A stretch of DNA of 64,000 nucleotides from Psettodes erumei. Taxonomy: Eukaryota > Chordata > Actinopteri > Pleuronectiformes > Psettodidae. A model generated the notes under the pieces. It was given only the letters and a program-made list of their open reading frames with translations, was not told the DNA's origin and made no database searches. Below are positions 1 through 11,860 of the stretch, in pieces (the first letter of the stretch is position 1; each line of letters opens with the position of its first letter). A program made the translations under genes and the position numbers. The stretch is taken from contig JAFBJZ010000772.1 in assembly GCA_016785225.1 (NCBI GenBank), positions 2,232,001 through 2,296,000 of the forward strand, in the 5' to 3' direction.

Positions 1-1107
1 CAGAGAAAAATTGCCTGAATATTTTTTGCAGATGAAACGCGTCCCTTCATCTGCTTCGTAGTGGTGTCTGATGAATGCTCTCTCTGACCTTGTCCTTTTC
101 CCAGTAAGGCTGATCTTTAAATCCCCATGAAGTACAGCAGAAGTCAACGGGTCCGCTTATATTTTTACAAACACCACATCAGATCATTTCGCTGATACTT
201 AGACCATCTTCTGTTTGTGCAGACGCCTATCACCAGCTGTAGTGTTTGGCTGGATTCTAAAGCCTGCCCCACTGTTTGCCCTTCATGGCACCTGGACTGC
301 TTTATATAGTACAATCCCTGTGTCTCAACACGACCTTCTGCACCGACCACAGAGAGCGTCAGGAGAGCTGGAGGAGGCGGCGGTAGCCTCGAGGCTGGAA
401 AAATGAGCTGGTGACTGGAAAGGAAAATGAGTTTTGAGCATCCCTCCACCTGCCCCTGAAGGTGCAGCCCGTGGCAACTCACTAGCTCTCTGGTCACCTG
501 AAGCAGGAGCTGTTCTGTGCTCAGCAGCTTCAGTGTGTGTGTGTGCTGTGTGCAGTTTGTTAAGTCTGCTGCAGTCAAAAGAACATATGTGCTTAGCAAA
601 CAATATCCACTTGAACTACTCTCAAATTCAGCCTTCAGGAGTTGTTTTACTTACATTTAAAGCTCTGCCAATGCGGTGAGGCAAATCAATATTTTCACTG
701 CACAGTGTCCATTATTTATGGTGCATCTTTGTCTTGAAACTAGACCGGTAGAAACGATTTGTTTCCTGTGCAGATGGCTGCACTGGTATTGAGGAAATTG
801 CACTAGATTCAGTATTTTTTAGCCGGTATGTTTTGAATTTGAAATATGGAGAATAACCTTTTTTTACTGTGTTAAGAGCAGGGCTGCGATCATTTTTTAA
901 TTAATCACTTGGTTGATCGTTATGTCAAAAGAAAAGAAAAATCCTCACATCTCAGAAGCCCCAACCAGAGAACAGTGGTCTTTCTCAATACATGACACTG
1001 ACTTGAGTATGCTAACCAGAAAAAACAGGTCCAATGACCTTGAACATATTCTTCCTCTTACTGCATTTCTAGTTCATGAATCACGTGCTGTATGTCTTTG
1101 TCAACAG
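1..1107 (+). other. st8sia2: 3' part of the last st8sia2 intron
   Basis: No coding exon of the sialyltransferase is recognisable before the acceptor at 1106-1107 (tcaacag). The open frames here show no similarity I recognise. Positions about 885-1000 hold a decayed copy of a common fish interspersed repeat that begins 'gggctgcgat' and runs through AATTAATCA-type blocks to a 'cagaagccccaaccagag' block. The rest is unremarkable AT-rich intron. Confidence 0.6.
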
Positions 1108-1411
1108 GTACTGGCTCACCAACAATGTCCACATCAAGCGTCCCACCACTGGCCTCCTGATGTACACGATGGCCACCCGCTTCTGTGAGGAGATCCATCT
1201 TTACGGCTTCTGGCCCTTTCCGCTCGACCCACAGGGCAAACCAGTCAAATACCACTACTACGACACCCTGAAATATGAGTACACCTCCAGCTCCAGTCCT
1301 CACACCATGCCGCTGGAGTTCAGGACCCTGAGCATGTTGCACAGAAAGGGGGCGCTCCGCCTCCACACTGGGACCTGTGACGCTGAGAAAGGACTGCAGA
1401 GGGCACTCTAG
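1108..1411 (+). CDS. st8sia2: ST8SIA2 (polysialyltransferase STX), last coding exon only
   Basis: ST8SIA2 is a Golgi type II membrane enzyme that adds alpha-2,8-linked sialic acid chains, mainly to NCAM. Only the C-terminal 100 residues or so are in the window; the earlier exons lie to the left. The exon opens with the third base of a split codon after an AG acceptor and ends at TAG (1409-1411). It reads YWLTNNVHIKRPTTGLLMYT and onward, which matches ST8SIA2 closely and better than ST8SIA4. It holds sialylmotif III (HYYD) and the VS motif (HxxxxE, here HTMPLE), whose His is catalytic in the family. The C-terminus ends EKGLQRAL, a few residues longer than I recall for mammals. No frameshift is seen. 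Confidence 0.93.
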
Positions 1412-3775
1412 AGCCAATAGCTGGATGGAAGATCACCATGGAAACCACTGTCTGGCCTGAAAAGACTTTGTGCAAACTGTTTTTGTCACTGTACTTTTAT
1501 GAAACTTGAATTAACTTATTTTCAATAATTGGAATGGACTTTTTTCTATTCCAAGCTCTATTAGTGATTCACATCACTGGGGTATTTTACCTTTTAATGA
1601 GATTTCTATGGCAACCTTTAAAATACTGCGACTGTTTTCCGTTTAGCTCCCTTTTGCCGGTGTAATGGCTGTCCCGTCCATCAGTTGGCCCCTTATTTTT
1701 AACAGCCAGTTTTTTATACTGAAGAGCCCAGTGTGGTAAAGCTATTTAAAAGCTACACATTCTTGCATATTTTTTTTTAATTGGTCATGGGATGCCATAA
1801 ATTGATATTCGCATGTTCTGATAGGGCTCCATTAAGGGTGTGTTGTAATTTGCCCAGAATGTCAACAGCATGAGGAGCTGCTGAATTAATGGTTTATTAG
1901 AGTCACTGGTTGGGCCACAAGATGGAAGCACTTAACACAGAGAGAATGATCCCTCTGGATTAGGCTCTTTTTTAAAATTCATTTTGTGCTTTTGCAGCCT
2001 CTTTAAAAAGCACCTTAAATTGTGCTCACATTAAACAGGGAATTCATGAGCAAAAAAAAAAAAAACCTTAAAAAGTCCAGTGAAGTAGAAATGCCTGGTA
2101 ACAATGTTAGGTTACCTTGACAGCCGAATGAAGAAATGGAGTCATGTTGAATCGCGTGTAGCAGCTGTTCACATAAGAATGTTTGCACAGACTAAGTAAA
2201 CCCACTTTGTCAACTTTTCTCACCAGTCCCGTTTCTGCACGAGAATTGTTAGCAGTCTGGTCATGCTGTAATTATACGGGAGTATAGTAAGAAGAGCTTT
2301 GTTTTTTTTAATGAATGTACTGGTGATGTTCTTACAAATGCAGTAAGAAATTAGCCCCATCCCAGTCCCAGTTAGTAATGTTTTCATTGCAATAACACTG
2401 AGAGGAGGAGGAGCTGATAAGCTGATGTATTTATTTTACTTGTATAGTGTGTGTTGGGTTAGTCTTAAAGCAATATCCACCAACAGAGTTACATGATTGT
2501 CTTAATAGTGTTACTCGCTTCTGAAACCACGATATGAAGAGACACTAAAACAAAAACTAAACAGATTGTGCAAAAATTGCATTTCAGTGCAGGCCTGCAG
2601 ACTTGTTCTTATGTAGACGTGGTCAGGAAAGTAAATAAATGTTAGATTGTTTTTAATTTTGTGCATTCCAACGCCACCTCTGTAAACATCCCAAAGTTCA
2701 GTTGTTGAGCTTTTAGTTTTTTGGTGGGGGTTTTAAGGAGGTGTCAGACACACGGCTATTTGCCAGACTCTTTGTGTATTTTTCCAAAGCAAAATGCTTC
2801 TGTTTGATAAAAAAAAAAAAAGAAAAATAGTATTCAAGTATTCAAAATATTCCAAAAGCTCTGCAGCCAAACAAGTAACCTCTCATGTGCTCCCAGCCAT
2901 GTGATTTGTCCATAAAAGTGTTGCTTTGACAGGATGTGCCTGTTGACTTGCATGTTGGCCTTATTATGCTGCCAAGTCAGTTAAGAATAGACATGAAAGT
3001 TGCACTGGAGACGTCAGCAGCTGGAAGCAATGAAAGGTTTATTTGTCTGAACTCGGCAAAAATAGCAACATTCTGTGACGAACACTATTAAGTTGAATTA
3101 ACCCAGAGTCTGGAAATTTGCAACAGTTTGGAAATCTTGATACTGACATGTACAGGTACGCAACGAATTAAAGGAGAAATGTGAACAGATGTGCAGAGAA
3201 ACATAATGGATTCGGATGCTTCAGTGTAAGACTGCGTTGCTTGATGGATTGATCAAGATGATGTGAATCATATGCTGCGGCCGTCACAGTCACCGGGTCT
3301 CAACCCAACTTTTGCACTGACGTGTTTGGCCGTGCTCGACAATAACAGTCATGAGGGAGAATATTTTTGGAAGAACGGTGTTCATCCCTCCAGCAGACTT
3401 TCATAGACTTGAACAGTCTGACCACTGAAGCTGCCCTGGCTGCACGTGGTGGCCCAACACTTATTATACTGATGTTTTTTTTCCCTTTAATCTGTCACCC
3501 ATCTGTCGCTTCTGCCGTGAAACTGTGGGGGTTGTGTTGTGAAGTTTTATTTCCCTCATGTATACTGTATGTTGACATCTATTTAACGCCCGCATTCCAG
3601 CAAGCTAAATGTTAACTTCTGCATGTTTTGTCTCGTCTTAATGCATACAACTCGAGTACATTTCAAATTTTGTTCCTAAAATATTCTGAATGACTCCAGG
3701 ACACTCCAAGTGTACAGGTATGACAAAGTGAATGTACTTCTCTATAGCAGAAAATAAACAACACACCAGGATGGA
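1412..3775 (+). other. st8sia2: st8sia2 3' UTR (end uncertain)
   Basis: Non-coding sequence follows the stop codon. AATAAA hexamers on the plus strand lie at 2634-2639, 3753-3758 and 3854-3859. The 3753 signal is attractive because the opposing fam174b signal is at 3834-3839, so the two convergent transcripts would end within about 100 bases of each other. The 2634 site could give a shorter form. No ORF here shows a recognisable protein. Confidence 0.5.
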
Positions 3776-3833
3776 AAAAAACACCACTTCAAACATCTTC
3801 TTTAAAACAGTTAAACACTTCAGAGGAAGCAGT

Positions 3834-3839
3834 TTTATT
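3834..3839 (-). terminator. fam174b: Candidate fam174b poly(A) signal
   Basis: TTTATT on the plus strand is AATAAA on the minus strand, about 2.7 kb past the fam174b stop codon. Another minus-strand AATAAA at 5234-5239 could give a shorter UTR, so this choice is tentative. Confidence 0.4.
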
Positions 3840-6569
3840 TCAGTAGTATTTCAAATAAATGGAAACTGAAGGAAGCGGCCATGGGCTTTCAGTAGATTTC
3901 CAAGACAGCTGAACTTGTTTGTGGTTCAAATGTGGACTTAGAGAAATTAGCAACAGTCTTTAAATAGCTACCATGCTGACTTTGATTAGTTTTACAAGAG
4001 GAACTCTGTTGCAGATTATTCAGTTCTAATAAAAGTCCAGAATTAGCATCTTTAGACAAGCAGGGTTTTTCCACAATTTCACACATAACCAAAGACACAT
4101 TAACAGACAGTGCCAAGATGGAAGGTTAACAGTAAAAGGGTGACATAGCTACTCGCCTGAGATCAATTTAGCAGAGGCACAAAAATGGATCAACAGTTTT
4201 TTGCAGGACAGTGATAGACTCAAGTGAGACATTGACTCAATACTGAGATGAACAGTAGTCACACAGTTAGATTAAAAAGTACAAACCACGTGTATGTTAA
4301 ACAATGACAATAAGTGTATCCAGTCTTCTGTGAAGTTCAATAGTACACTATGATCTTACTAATGGAAATAAAGGGATTAAATAGTACTTAATAATACTAA
4401 TATAATACTTCTGTACTTCCTGTTCTATATTGTAATTTGCTCAATCTGTTCATGGACTCCAGCTTTGCTTCCTCCCATTGTTCGGTTTCCTGCCACTGCC
4501 CACACCACACCTGCACCCAAACACCAATCTGTCCCCCAGTATACATGCACCTGCTCACACACCACTTCCCCACTAGATTGTCTCAGCAAGTATGTCGACC
4601 TTTCCAGCATACTTTCCCCATGTTAACCTCCTGTGTGTTACCCTTGCCTGTTTTTTTTTTCCTTCCTGAAACTGCCTGTGCCCTGGAAGCCTTGCTGACC
4701 ATTCCTGGTTTATGAATGATTCCTGCTGGTGAGTCGCTCTTCCTGGTCCAGCCATTACAGACAAAGGTCACCGATGGCTGCACTGTAGGCCATGCTGCAC
4801 TATCAAGTAACGGGTTGGATTAACACAGAAGGTCACCCAGAACACCCGTTCTCATATTTGCTGCAGAAACCTAATAGGTGCTGTCTGCATTGTTGGTTTA
4901 CCGTAATTACACCGAGAGTGCAGATGGTGTCAAGTGAAGGTTTCTTTCATTATTCATAAGTGTGACTTCACACTTATTTAATGAGAAAAAGTTAGAATTA
5001 TTTTGATGGGAAAAACTGGGCGAAAACCTCAATTTTAAAGCCAAATATAAATATATGTACTTCAAAGGTCAATGCAAATATTTAACTGTATAAAAGCCTA
5101 TAAAGGATGCTGTTATTTGTCTGATTTGATTTGTCTCAGCCAACTTCTACTGCACCCAAGCAATAACCTTTGATACATCCAGAGCCCAGTCTAAAATCAC
5201 ATTTGATGAGAATGACTTACATGATGTGACTGATTTATTTAAAAAAAAAAAAAATCAGAATATTACACCCAATTGAAGGAACAGTCCCTCTTATCAGAAT
5301 CTGTATGGCATAGAAGCAGGAAAAAAATGCCCTTTTCAAGTTAAATATTACACATCAGTGAGCCATTAATAGATTTTTTTTTTTTTGGGGGGTTACATAA
5401 TACTCAACTAGCTATTCACATACACTCCCAAACAACATATACCAAAATTTGTGGACAATTTTTAATTGAGCAAATTGAAACTATATACTGATTATAACAT
5501 CGTTTGACAGCCACTGATTTTATGTAAGACACGGGGTGCACATTGTGCATGTCAGATACTGTAACTGCTTCACTACAGTCTTCAAGCCTTTTGCTGAAGT
5601 TTAGTGGTTACTCGCTTAAAGCTGTCACATGACTGAACACACCTGATCACAAGAGATTGCAGCATTCACATTCAGAGCATGGATGTGATCCATAAATACA
5701 CGACAAATATATACGGATGATTCTTTGAGCTTTTGAAAAATTTGAAAATTTAAAACTTCAGCTGAGATAGCAGCAAAATAGGAATGTCTCAAACACCGTA
5801 AAAAAATATATGCTTACTCCATACATAAGGACAGATAGCCTTTGACAGTAAATATGCACAAAAAGTGGTTAGTAGATAGAGATATATTTGGTATTAAAAT
5901 TGGATTTAAAAATATCAATTACTGTGCATATAACTAGATTCGTTATAGTGTGCAAATTTTACACGTGAATAAAGTATTCTCTGCACAATATTTGTTGCAC
6001 ATTAACATTTTGTGTATCAACTGATGGTCCTCAATGGCCACCAACTACCTATGTAAATATTACTTATTAAAACACAGAAAAGATGTGATTAACCCTGCAC
6101 TCTATTAAGTGATAAGGGTAGACCATAGCTTCAAAGCAAACACTACCCAACATACTTTATAATATAGGTCAAGTATTAACATTAAATGTAAGTGACAGTG
6201 ACTGTCAGACAGTGTAAAAAATAACAAGATATTTCCATGTAGTCAGTTGTTATGGAGATGAATGGACTGTAAGCCTCCAACAGCCTGATTGCTGAATGAC
6301 TTTTGAGAAGAGGTCACAACATGAAACACCCTGTCCTTTTAATATTGGAAAGAACTGGGCCGATTATTTGGGCAACATGACAGAGAGGTGAATAAAGCAG
6401 CAAACGATGATATCCATGCGGCTCCAGTCCTTTAAAACACAGATAAATGCCATGCACAAGCAGCATATTTAGTGGCTGATTTGGTCAAACTTGACAGCAA
6501 AAAATGGAAATGACTTGAGTTGTCCAGGGCAAAACAGGAGTTATCAAATACTGATGTCCACAGTGGGAT
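3840..6569 (-). other. fam174b: fam174b 3' UTR (extent inferred)
   Basis: The last fam174b exon begins at 6573 and carries only four coding or stop bases, so everything leftward to a poly(A) site is 3' UTR. The stretch is AT-rich and contains a near-perfect inverted repeat at 4956-4977. No minus-strand ORF here looks like a protein. The distal end is set only by hexamers. Confidence 0.5.
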
Positions 6570-8663
6570 TCACCTGCAAAAAAAAAAAGCAGTGAAACTC
6601 AAAGTTAGATTAACATCTGTTGTTACTGCCCACATAGTGAGGAGGAAACATATTTGCCTGTAAGAGTCCTGTTTGACTTGGAAGTCCAGAAAGTCAGGTA
6701 AACAGCACGTCATGTCTTCCTCTGAGGAAGTGGTAGTATGTTAAGGAACAATTGAAAGGACGGAAGGGTTAAACCTAATGTCAACATTAGATATTCACAA
6801 AAAGCATTTCTCTAAGATAATGCCTTTTTTTCCCAGTGACAAAAAGCAAGTCAGCAGGTTTTATGTGCATATTTTAATGCAACTATTACCATTCTGTCAG
6901 AGTGGCATTGCATCTAAGTGCTTCAGATCGTAGCAGCGGTAAGAGCATACCATAGCTGCTTCATTAACACTGGCAGTAACTTTGCCACAGCTTGTAATAT
7001 CTTTACATAAGCAAATCAAGGTTAAAATATTTTATGACACCCTTGCTAACAAGTGAGATAAGTAGAGGCACGGAGAATATACTGTAAGAGTCAAACCCTT
7101 ACAAAGAAAAACTACAATATCTCTTTGGGGACACTTATAGGTACATTAATGTAGAAATAAAGAGCTACTGTACGTTGCGCTATACAGGGTAATTAATAAT
7201 GCCCTGATCACCCACAGTGATCAATATCTCCAGTGTTACAGTATGTCCGTTGAAACAATAGGGAATCATAGGCCTTATGTCTTTGACATGCGTAGCACAC
7301 TTTCAGCAGGTATAGGCTGTGATCATTTGTATTTGGGCAGTGGGAACAGAGGACAGGGAGAAAGAGAAAAGTTTTCTTTGTTCTTAGAAAAAAAGAGATT
7401 ATCTGTTTCGGGAACGCCTTAATGCTTAAGGGATTTTAGAAGAACAAACCTGTATTTGACATCAAAGAGGGTCGAGTCATCCTCATCATCGTTCTCCTCA
7501 TTTAGCGGAGCCATCTCAACGCGCTCTGCAGGCGTGGTTATTATATCATATTTTCGTGTTTTTCGGATTCGTCTCCCAGATCTGTTGGATGGAAAACAGA
7601 AAATGAGCATGAGGATAAGATGAGGACAAGATCGCACCATTTAGGCTGAATGAGCCTAAACCTACTTTAGATTTGCCAGCTGGAGCAGATTAAAATGGTC
7701 AGTTTTGACTTTTTAATGCTCTCCCAAAATGCCACACTGGCTCTGCCTTCATACACGTGATAATTTCTGTTTTTCTCATGACTCTTCTATCAATGTGAAG
7801 CAATCTGACAGCAGCACGTGAGACTCCAGGAACTTGTCATGGGCATTTTCAATTCCGTTTCAAACATTTTATCGACTGTATGGTTTACTGATTAATCACA
7901 AAATGAATCTACACAGTAATAAAAAAATAGTCTAATTAGTCTAATAGTCTAATTCTAAACCCTAATCTGGAATATGATGACTGTAAACCTTTAAAAAGTT
8001 TTATGAATTAAGTGCAGAGGCTATCAAATAAATGTAGAACAACAACAACAACAAATATACACTAAACATTACGTGTTTGCTGATTAGACTCACGTCAGAC
8101 TCACATAGGCAATATAAAACACACGCACAAACACAAAAACATGAGCATGAGCTTTAGGAAGACGGCTTATTCAAGTGCCCTGTTGGAACATTATTAATAG
8201 GCCCAGACCTTTGGCTTCCACTGTCACATGAAGCCTAATGCAACCACATGCTCCTCATCAATTAATTTACTCGGGAACACTCCTGAGATTTATACCATGA
8301 TCATAATATGAGCGCATCATAACAAGGCTGGCCATTACAGGCCTTATAGGGGCTATATATATGACCACCTTAAGAGAAACCTGCCTACCTGACCACCTTG
8401 ACGACGAGGCATGTGATGAGAGCAGCTGTTAGCACGCAGATGAAAATAACAATGTTTTTCAGAGTTGGAAGATGCGTCATTAGGGATGAAATCCTGGATC
8501 CCACGGCGGTGTCCGTGACATTACTCGTCGGTTCATCCTCGCCGACGATGGACGACGATGTTGAATTTAAGCGCATCGCGGGCGAGGAAATAGTTTGCGG
8601 TTCGCCACTGACCCGCCAAAGAGCCGCGATAATAAAAGTTAAAACTACGCTGTGTGACATCAT
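6570..8663 (-). CDS. fam174b: FAM174B, small type I membrane protein (three exons)
   Basis: Coding exons are 8663-8389, 7581-7450 and 6573-6570, read downward. All junctions are GT-AG and in phase, giving 136 residues (the human protein is about 159). Residues 1-19 form a signal peptide. The short ectodomain has sequons at N33 (NST) and N48 (NVT), followed by RISSLMTHLPTLK, then a membrane helix at about residues 70-88. The cytoplasmic tail KTRKYDIITTPAERVEMAPL is nearly identical across vertebrates, followed by an acidic run and a terminal VKYR. The final Arg codon is split (AG|G), and the next three bases are TGA. Two adjacent ATGs (8663 and 8660) could start it; I use the first. In mammals FAM174B is reported at the plasma membrane and Golgi, with its molecular role poorly known. 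It is divergent to chaserr, with the two 5' ends about 3.8 kb apart. Confidence 0.93.
7830..7960 (-). repeat. Decayed fish interspersed repeat in fam174b intron 1
   Basis: The blocks 'gggcattttcaattc', 'acattttatcgact' and 'gattaatcac' follow the order seen in the repeat copies near 24.4, 48.0 and 54.0 kb. The copy reads in the minus orientation relative to the copy at 47.94 kb. It was identified by eye. Confidence 0.45.
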
Positions 8664-8820
8664 GGTGCTGGGAAAAAAGAGAATAACAAAAAAAAAACAA
8701 ACAACGATAAAATGCAGGCTGCACGTTCAATGAGTGGTTTCTCCAAACTAAATCAACTGCGACAGCAGCTGTCACATTATAACCGATCGGCTTATCAATG
8801 TCAGATTCTGCTGTGTGCAC

Positions 8821-11690
8821 AATAAAGAAAACGTGAAGCGCAAATATCCATCTCTCTGATCGTCCGAGCTTTTCCTATTACTGGACTTCTAGGTCGTAAC
8901 TCGTATTTGCGTCCGAAACCTGTTTTTCTTTAGGTGAGTTACAGCAATTCCTTCCTGATTGCATTAGGACTTCGTGTCGAGATGGGGATTATCCGCCTCA
9001 GCAAGAGCTCTGCAGGCTGGCTCACTGTTCCTGGTGCTGAAGAAGAGCATTATGTGGGCTTGTGATGCCTTCAAGGCAGCCTCGTACTTCCTAATTTCTT
9101 CCTACAAAAAAAAGACTTTTGGCAGCTTGATGTGAGAGGCACAGTTCCTTTCAAGTGTGATTGTAAGTGATAGAGATTTATGAAACTTTATTGGTTCACA
9201 CAGAATAAATCCACTTGTTGAAGCCCATAGGCGAAGAAAAATAATTTTAAAAAACTATACATACACCTATCACACATTTGCTGTAGCATTGCAGTTAAGT
9301 GCTGCCCTGGAGGTCGGACTGTTCCACAAAAAGAACATTGGTTAAAAGTGTTTTGTATTTTAATTAGCCACATAAATGTTGCAAAAAAATCAACAAATAA
9401 CAGTCAAAAGTATGACAGTTAACTGTAGAAGACACATCATGTCTCTGACATCTCCAGAAACGACTGAGGACACAACCTTGGTGTCCTCAATGGTTAGTAC
9501 GGCCCTGTTTAGAGTGAGCCTTATATTTGATGTTCCTACATATCTGCATCCGGCATTGTTCCTTTTCCTCAAGAGACACAGCCCTACGGTGACACCAGCC
9601 AATGTTTTGGCAATACGTTATTTTTGGTTTTTTAATTTTTTTCTTAGATATTGGAGAAAACATGAAACAGGTGTGCTCATATCCTACGTTAAAACAAAGA
9701 TGCCAAAAGACAAAACATTAAAAATAGCCCTTCCTCTCCGTTCTACATAAAACATGAAACAAAACAGAATATAATTATATTTGATTTGTTTTGTCACAGT
9801 GTCACATTTTTATGGCTCTGGTGTCATGGATGTTCCCTACCGCTTGCATGCTGCATATTTGGGGATCAAGAGCCAGTGGACAAATTTCCCACAGCATCTA
9901 AGGCAGCATTTCTCTGTTTACCCATGGGCCACTGTAGACCCAAATTTACAAGGGCAGCAGACTTCTAGGTGACGACCTCAGATTCCAGGGAAAATCTTGG
10001 CGAGACGAGGCAGTGAAAAGCAGTCAGCTGATCAGTGACGGTGACAATCATTCAGCAAATCCTTGGGCCTAAAGCAAACACAAAATCAATGTCTGTCTTT
10101 GTTTCTGTCTAAGACACACAGACAGACACAATTCATAAATGACACCCATTTAACTGCACAATCTGCACATCCCAGCAGAGTAGTGTAGTCTAGACCAAGA
10201 CTTAGATCCACTGCTACAAATAACCTCTCTGATGGTTTGTAGGTCTGGGGGAACTTGCAGGTAAAACTACTTTGGGACGATGTCAGACTCTCATTCAGCA
10301 TTTCTTGCAGTGTGCAGACCTACAGGGGCTCCTTTTATTTGAAAACGAAAAACAGAAGGAAGCCCTTTGCTTTTGTCTGTTTTGATGTCTGGTCTCCTTT
10401 CTACACACCGACTGTTGGGAGTCCTGTTCTCCGAATGCACTCAAAGAGAGCAATTTGATTTGATCAAAGCCCACCAGATGGCAGCAAAAAATAACAATGG
10501 AGCGTGCATTTTGCTTCAATGACACTGGTATAATTTCAGCTCAGACTGTCTTGAAAAGGCCTACAGGAGCTGTTATTACAGAAGCTGAAATCTGTTTTAG
10601 GACAGACTTGTTGTGCTAATTAGGTTTCAGATGAACTTCTAAGTGAGGAGCATGTGCTACCATACGTCTCACGCAGACAAAACCATCTACAGTAAGGAAT
10701 CTGTGTATTAGCCACATCTTGATTTTGCATGGATATCTATTGCTTGTGGAGATTTTGTGAAGAACAAATTGGTTGCCACAAAGGGTGATACATATCTTTT
10801 GCTGGAGGTGTGTCACATTCTGAGTGGACGGCCTGAACTTTGCACAGAGAAACAGCTCAGACTGTGACTACAGTGATCATATTACATTGTTTGATGGGGG
10901 GGGGGGTTCCCCATGCTTCAGCTTTAGCTTAGCTATTAAACATACATACCTTTTAGGAAAGACCGCATTTACACAATGAATCAGTCACAGAATTTAGTTG
11001 TGTTGGACACTGTGTAATGTGCTGCTTCACATGCTTCACTCTGCACTCTGACCATTTGAGTTTGTTGAAAAGTGTAACCACACCAGCACACAGAATAATT
11101 TGTCTTGATAAGTGCTATGTCAACATAAGAACACAGCCTACCTGCTGTTATGTCAACCGCCAAAAGTTTTTTTTTTTCAATTTAACATGACCTTCGGTGT
11201 AATCTTTAACTCAACACCCATGAATACAGCCCTCTCCGTTGTCTGTGTTGGTTTTGCAATGTTTGTCGGCACACCCTGCTGCAACGGTGTGTGCTTTTCT
11301 GTTCACAGAACAAATGGTGGCATTTCAATTGTATTTTATGATAAATCCTAACTCCACATCCTTGATCCTTGCCACAAATAAGTCTGTGTTTGTCATGTCC
11401 TTATGTGTCATTGTAAGTGGCGTCATACTATTTTAAACACAAAACCAAAGTACTGTAAAAAAGGTCTTCCTGCTGAACACTAAATTATGTATCTGCAGTT
11501 CTATATAAAATGGCAACCTTAATGTCACTACATCAATAACATACTTTAGTACATTTAAGTTCTCAAACAGACACTGCATTAAGCACAATGAACAAAGATT
11601 GGGTGGACAGGCACTTCCCTATTCAAACCAATCCAACCAGTCAGTTAATATAAGGCTATGCTTGTTCACCTCACGAGCAACGTCTTGACT
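8821..11690. other. Intergenic stretch between fam174b and the chaserr upstream region
   Basis: No recognisable exon, RNA gene or transposon. The longest frames (for example 9376-9750, 124 codons) are low-complexity and lack homology I recognise. One CTCF-like site lies at 10471-10485, and a G-run (ggggggggg) sits near 10897. Confidence 0.5.
10471..10485 (+). promoter_or_regulatory. CTCF-like motif
   Basis: CCACCAGATGGCAGC matches the CTCF core (CCASYAGRKGGCRS) closely, reading on the plus strand. This is a motif match only. Confidence 0.5.
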
Positions 11691-11699
11691 TGTCATGCA

Positions 11700-11860
11700 C
11701 ATGCAGGGCGCGCCTGTTGCTAGGCTGAGAATCTTTTTAAGGAAATCTTCCACTGCAGGGAGCATGCGCCGTAGTGGCCGATCCCCTCATTGGTCAGCGG
11801 TGGGGGGTGGAGTGCATACCAAACACTGTCCAACAAAGACTGCAGGGACCGATCGGCCAC
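11700..11860. promoter_or_regulatory. Promoter-like motif cluster upstream of chaserr
   Basis: Within about 80 bases lie an RFX half-site (GTTGCTAGG, 11716-11724), an NRF1-like GCATGCGCC (11762-11770) and an inverted CCAAT box (ATTGG, 11789-11793), in a locally GC-rich patch. This combination is typical of a housekeeping promoter. It lies about 0.8 kb before the chaserr first exon and 3 kb from the fam174b start, so the gene it serves, if any, is unclear. Confidence 0.35.
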
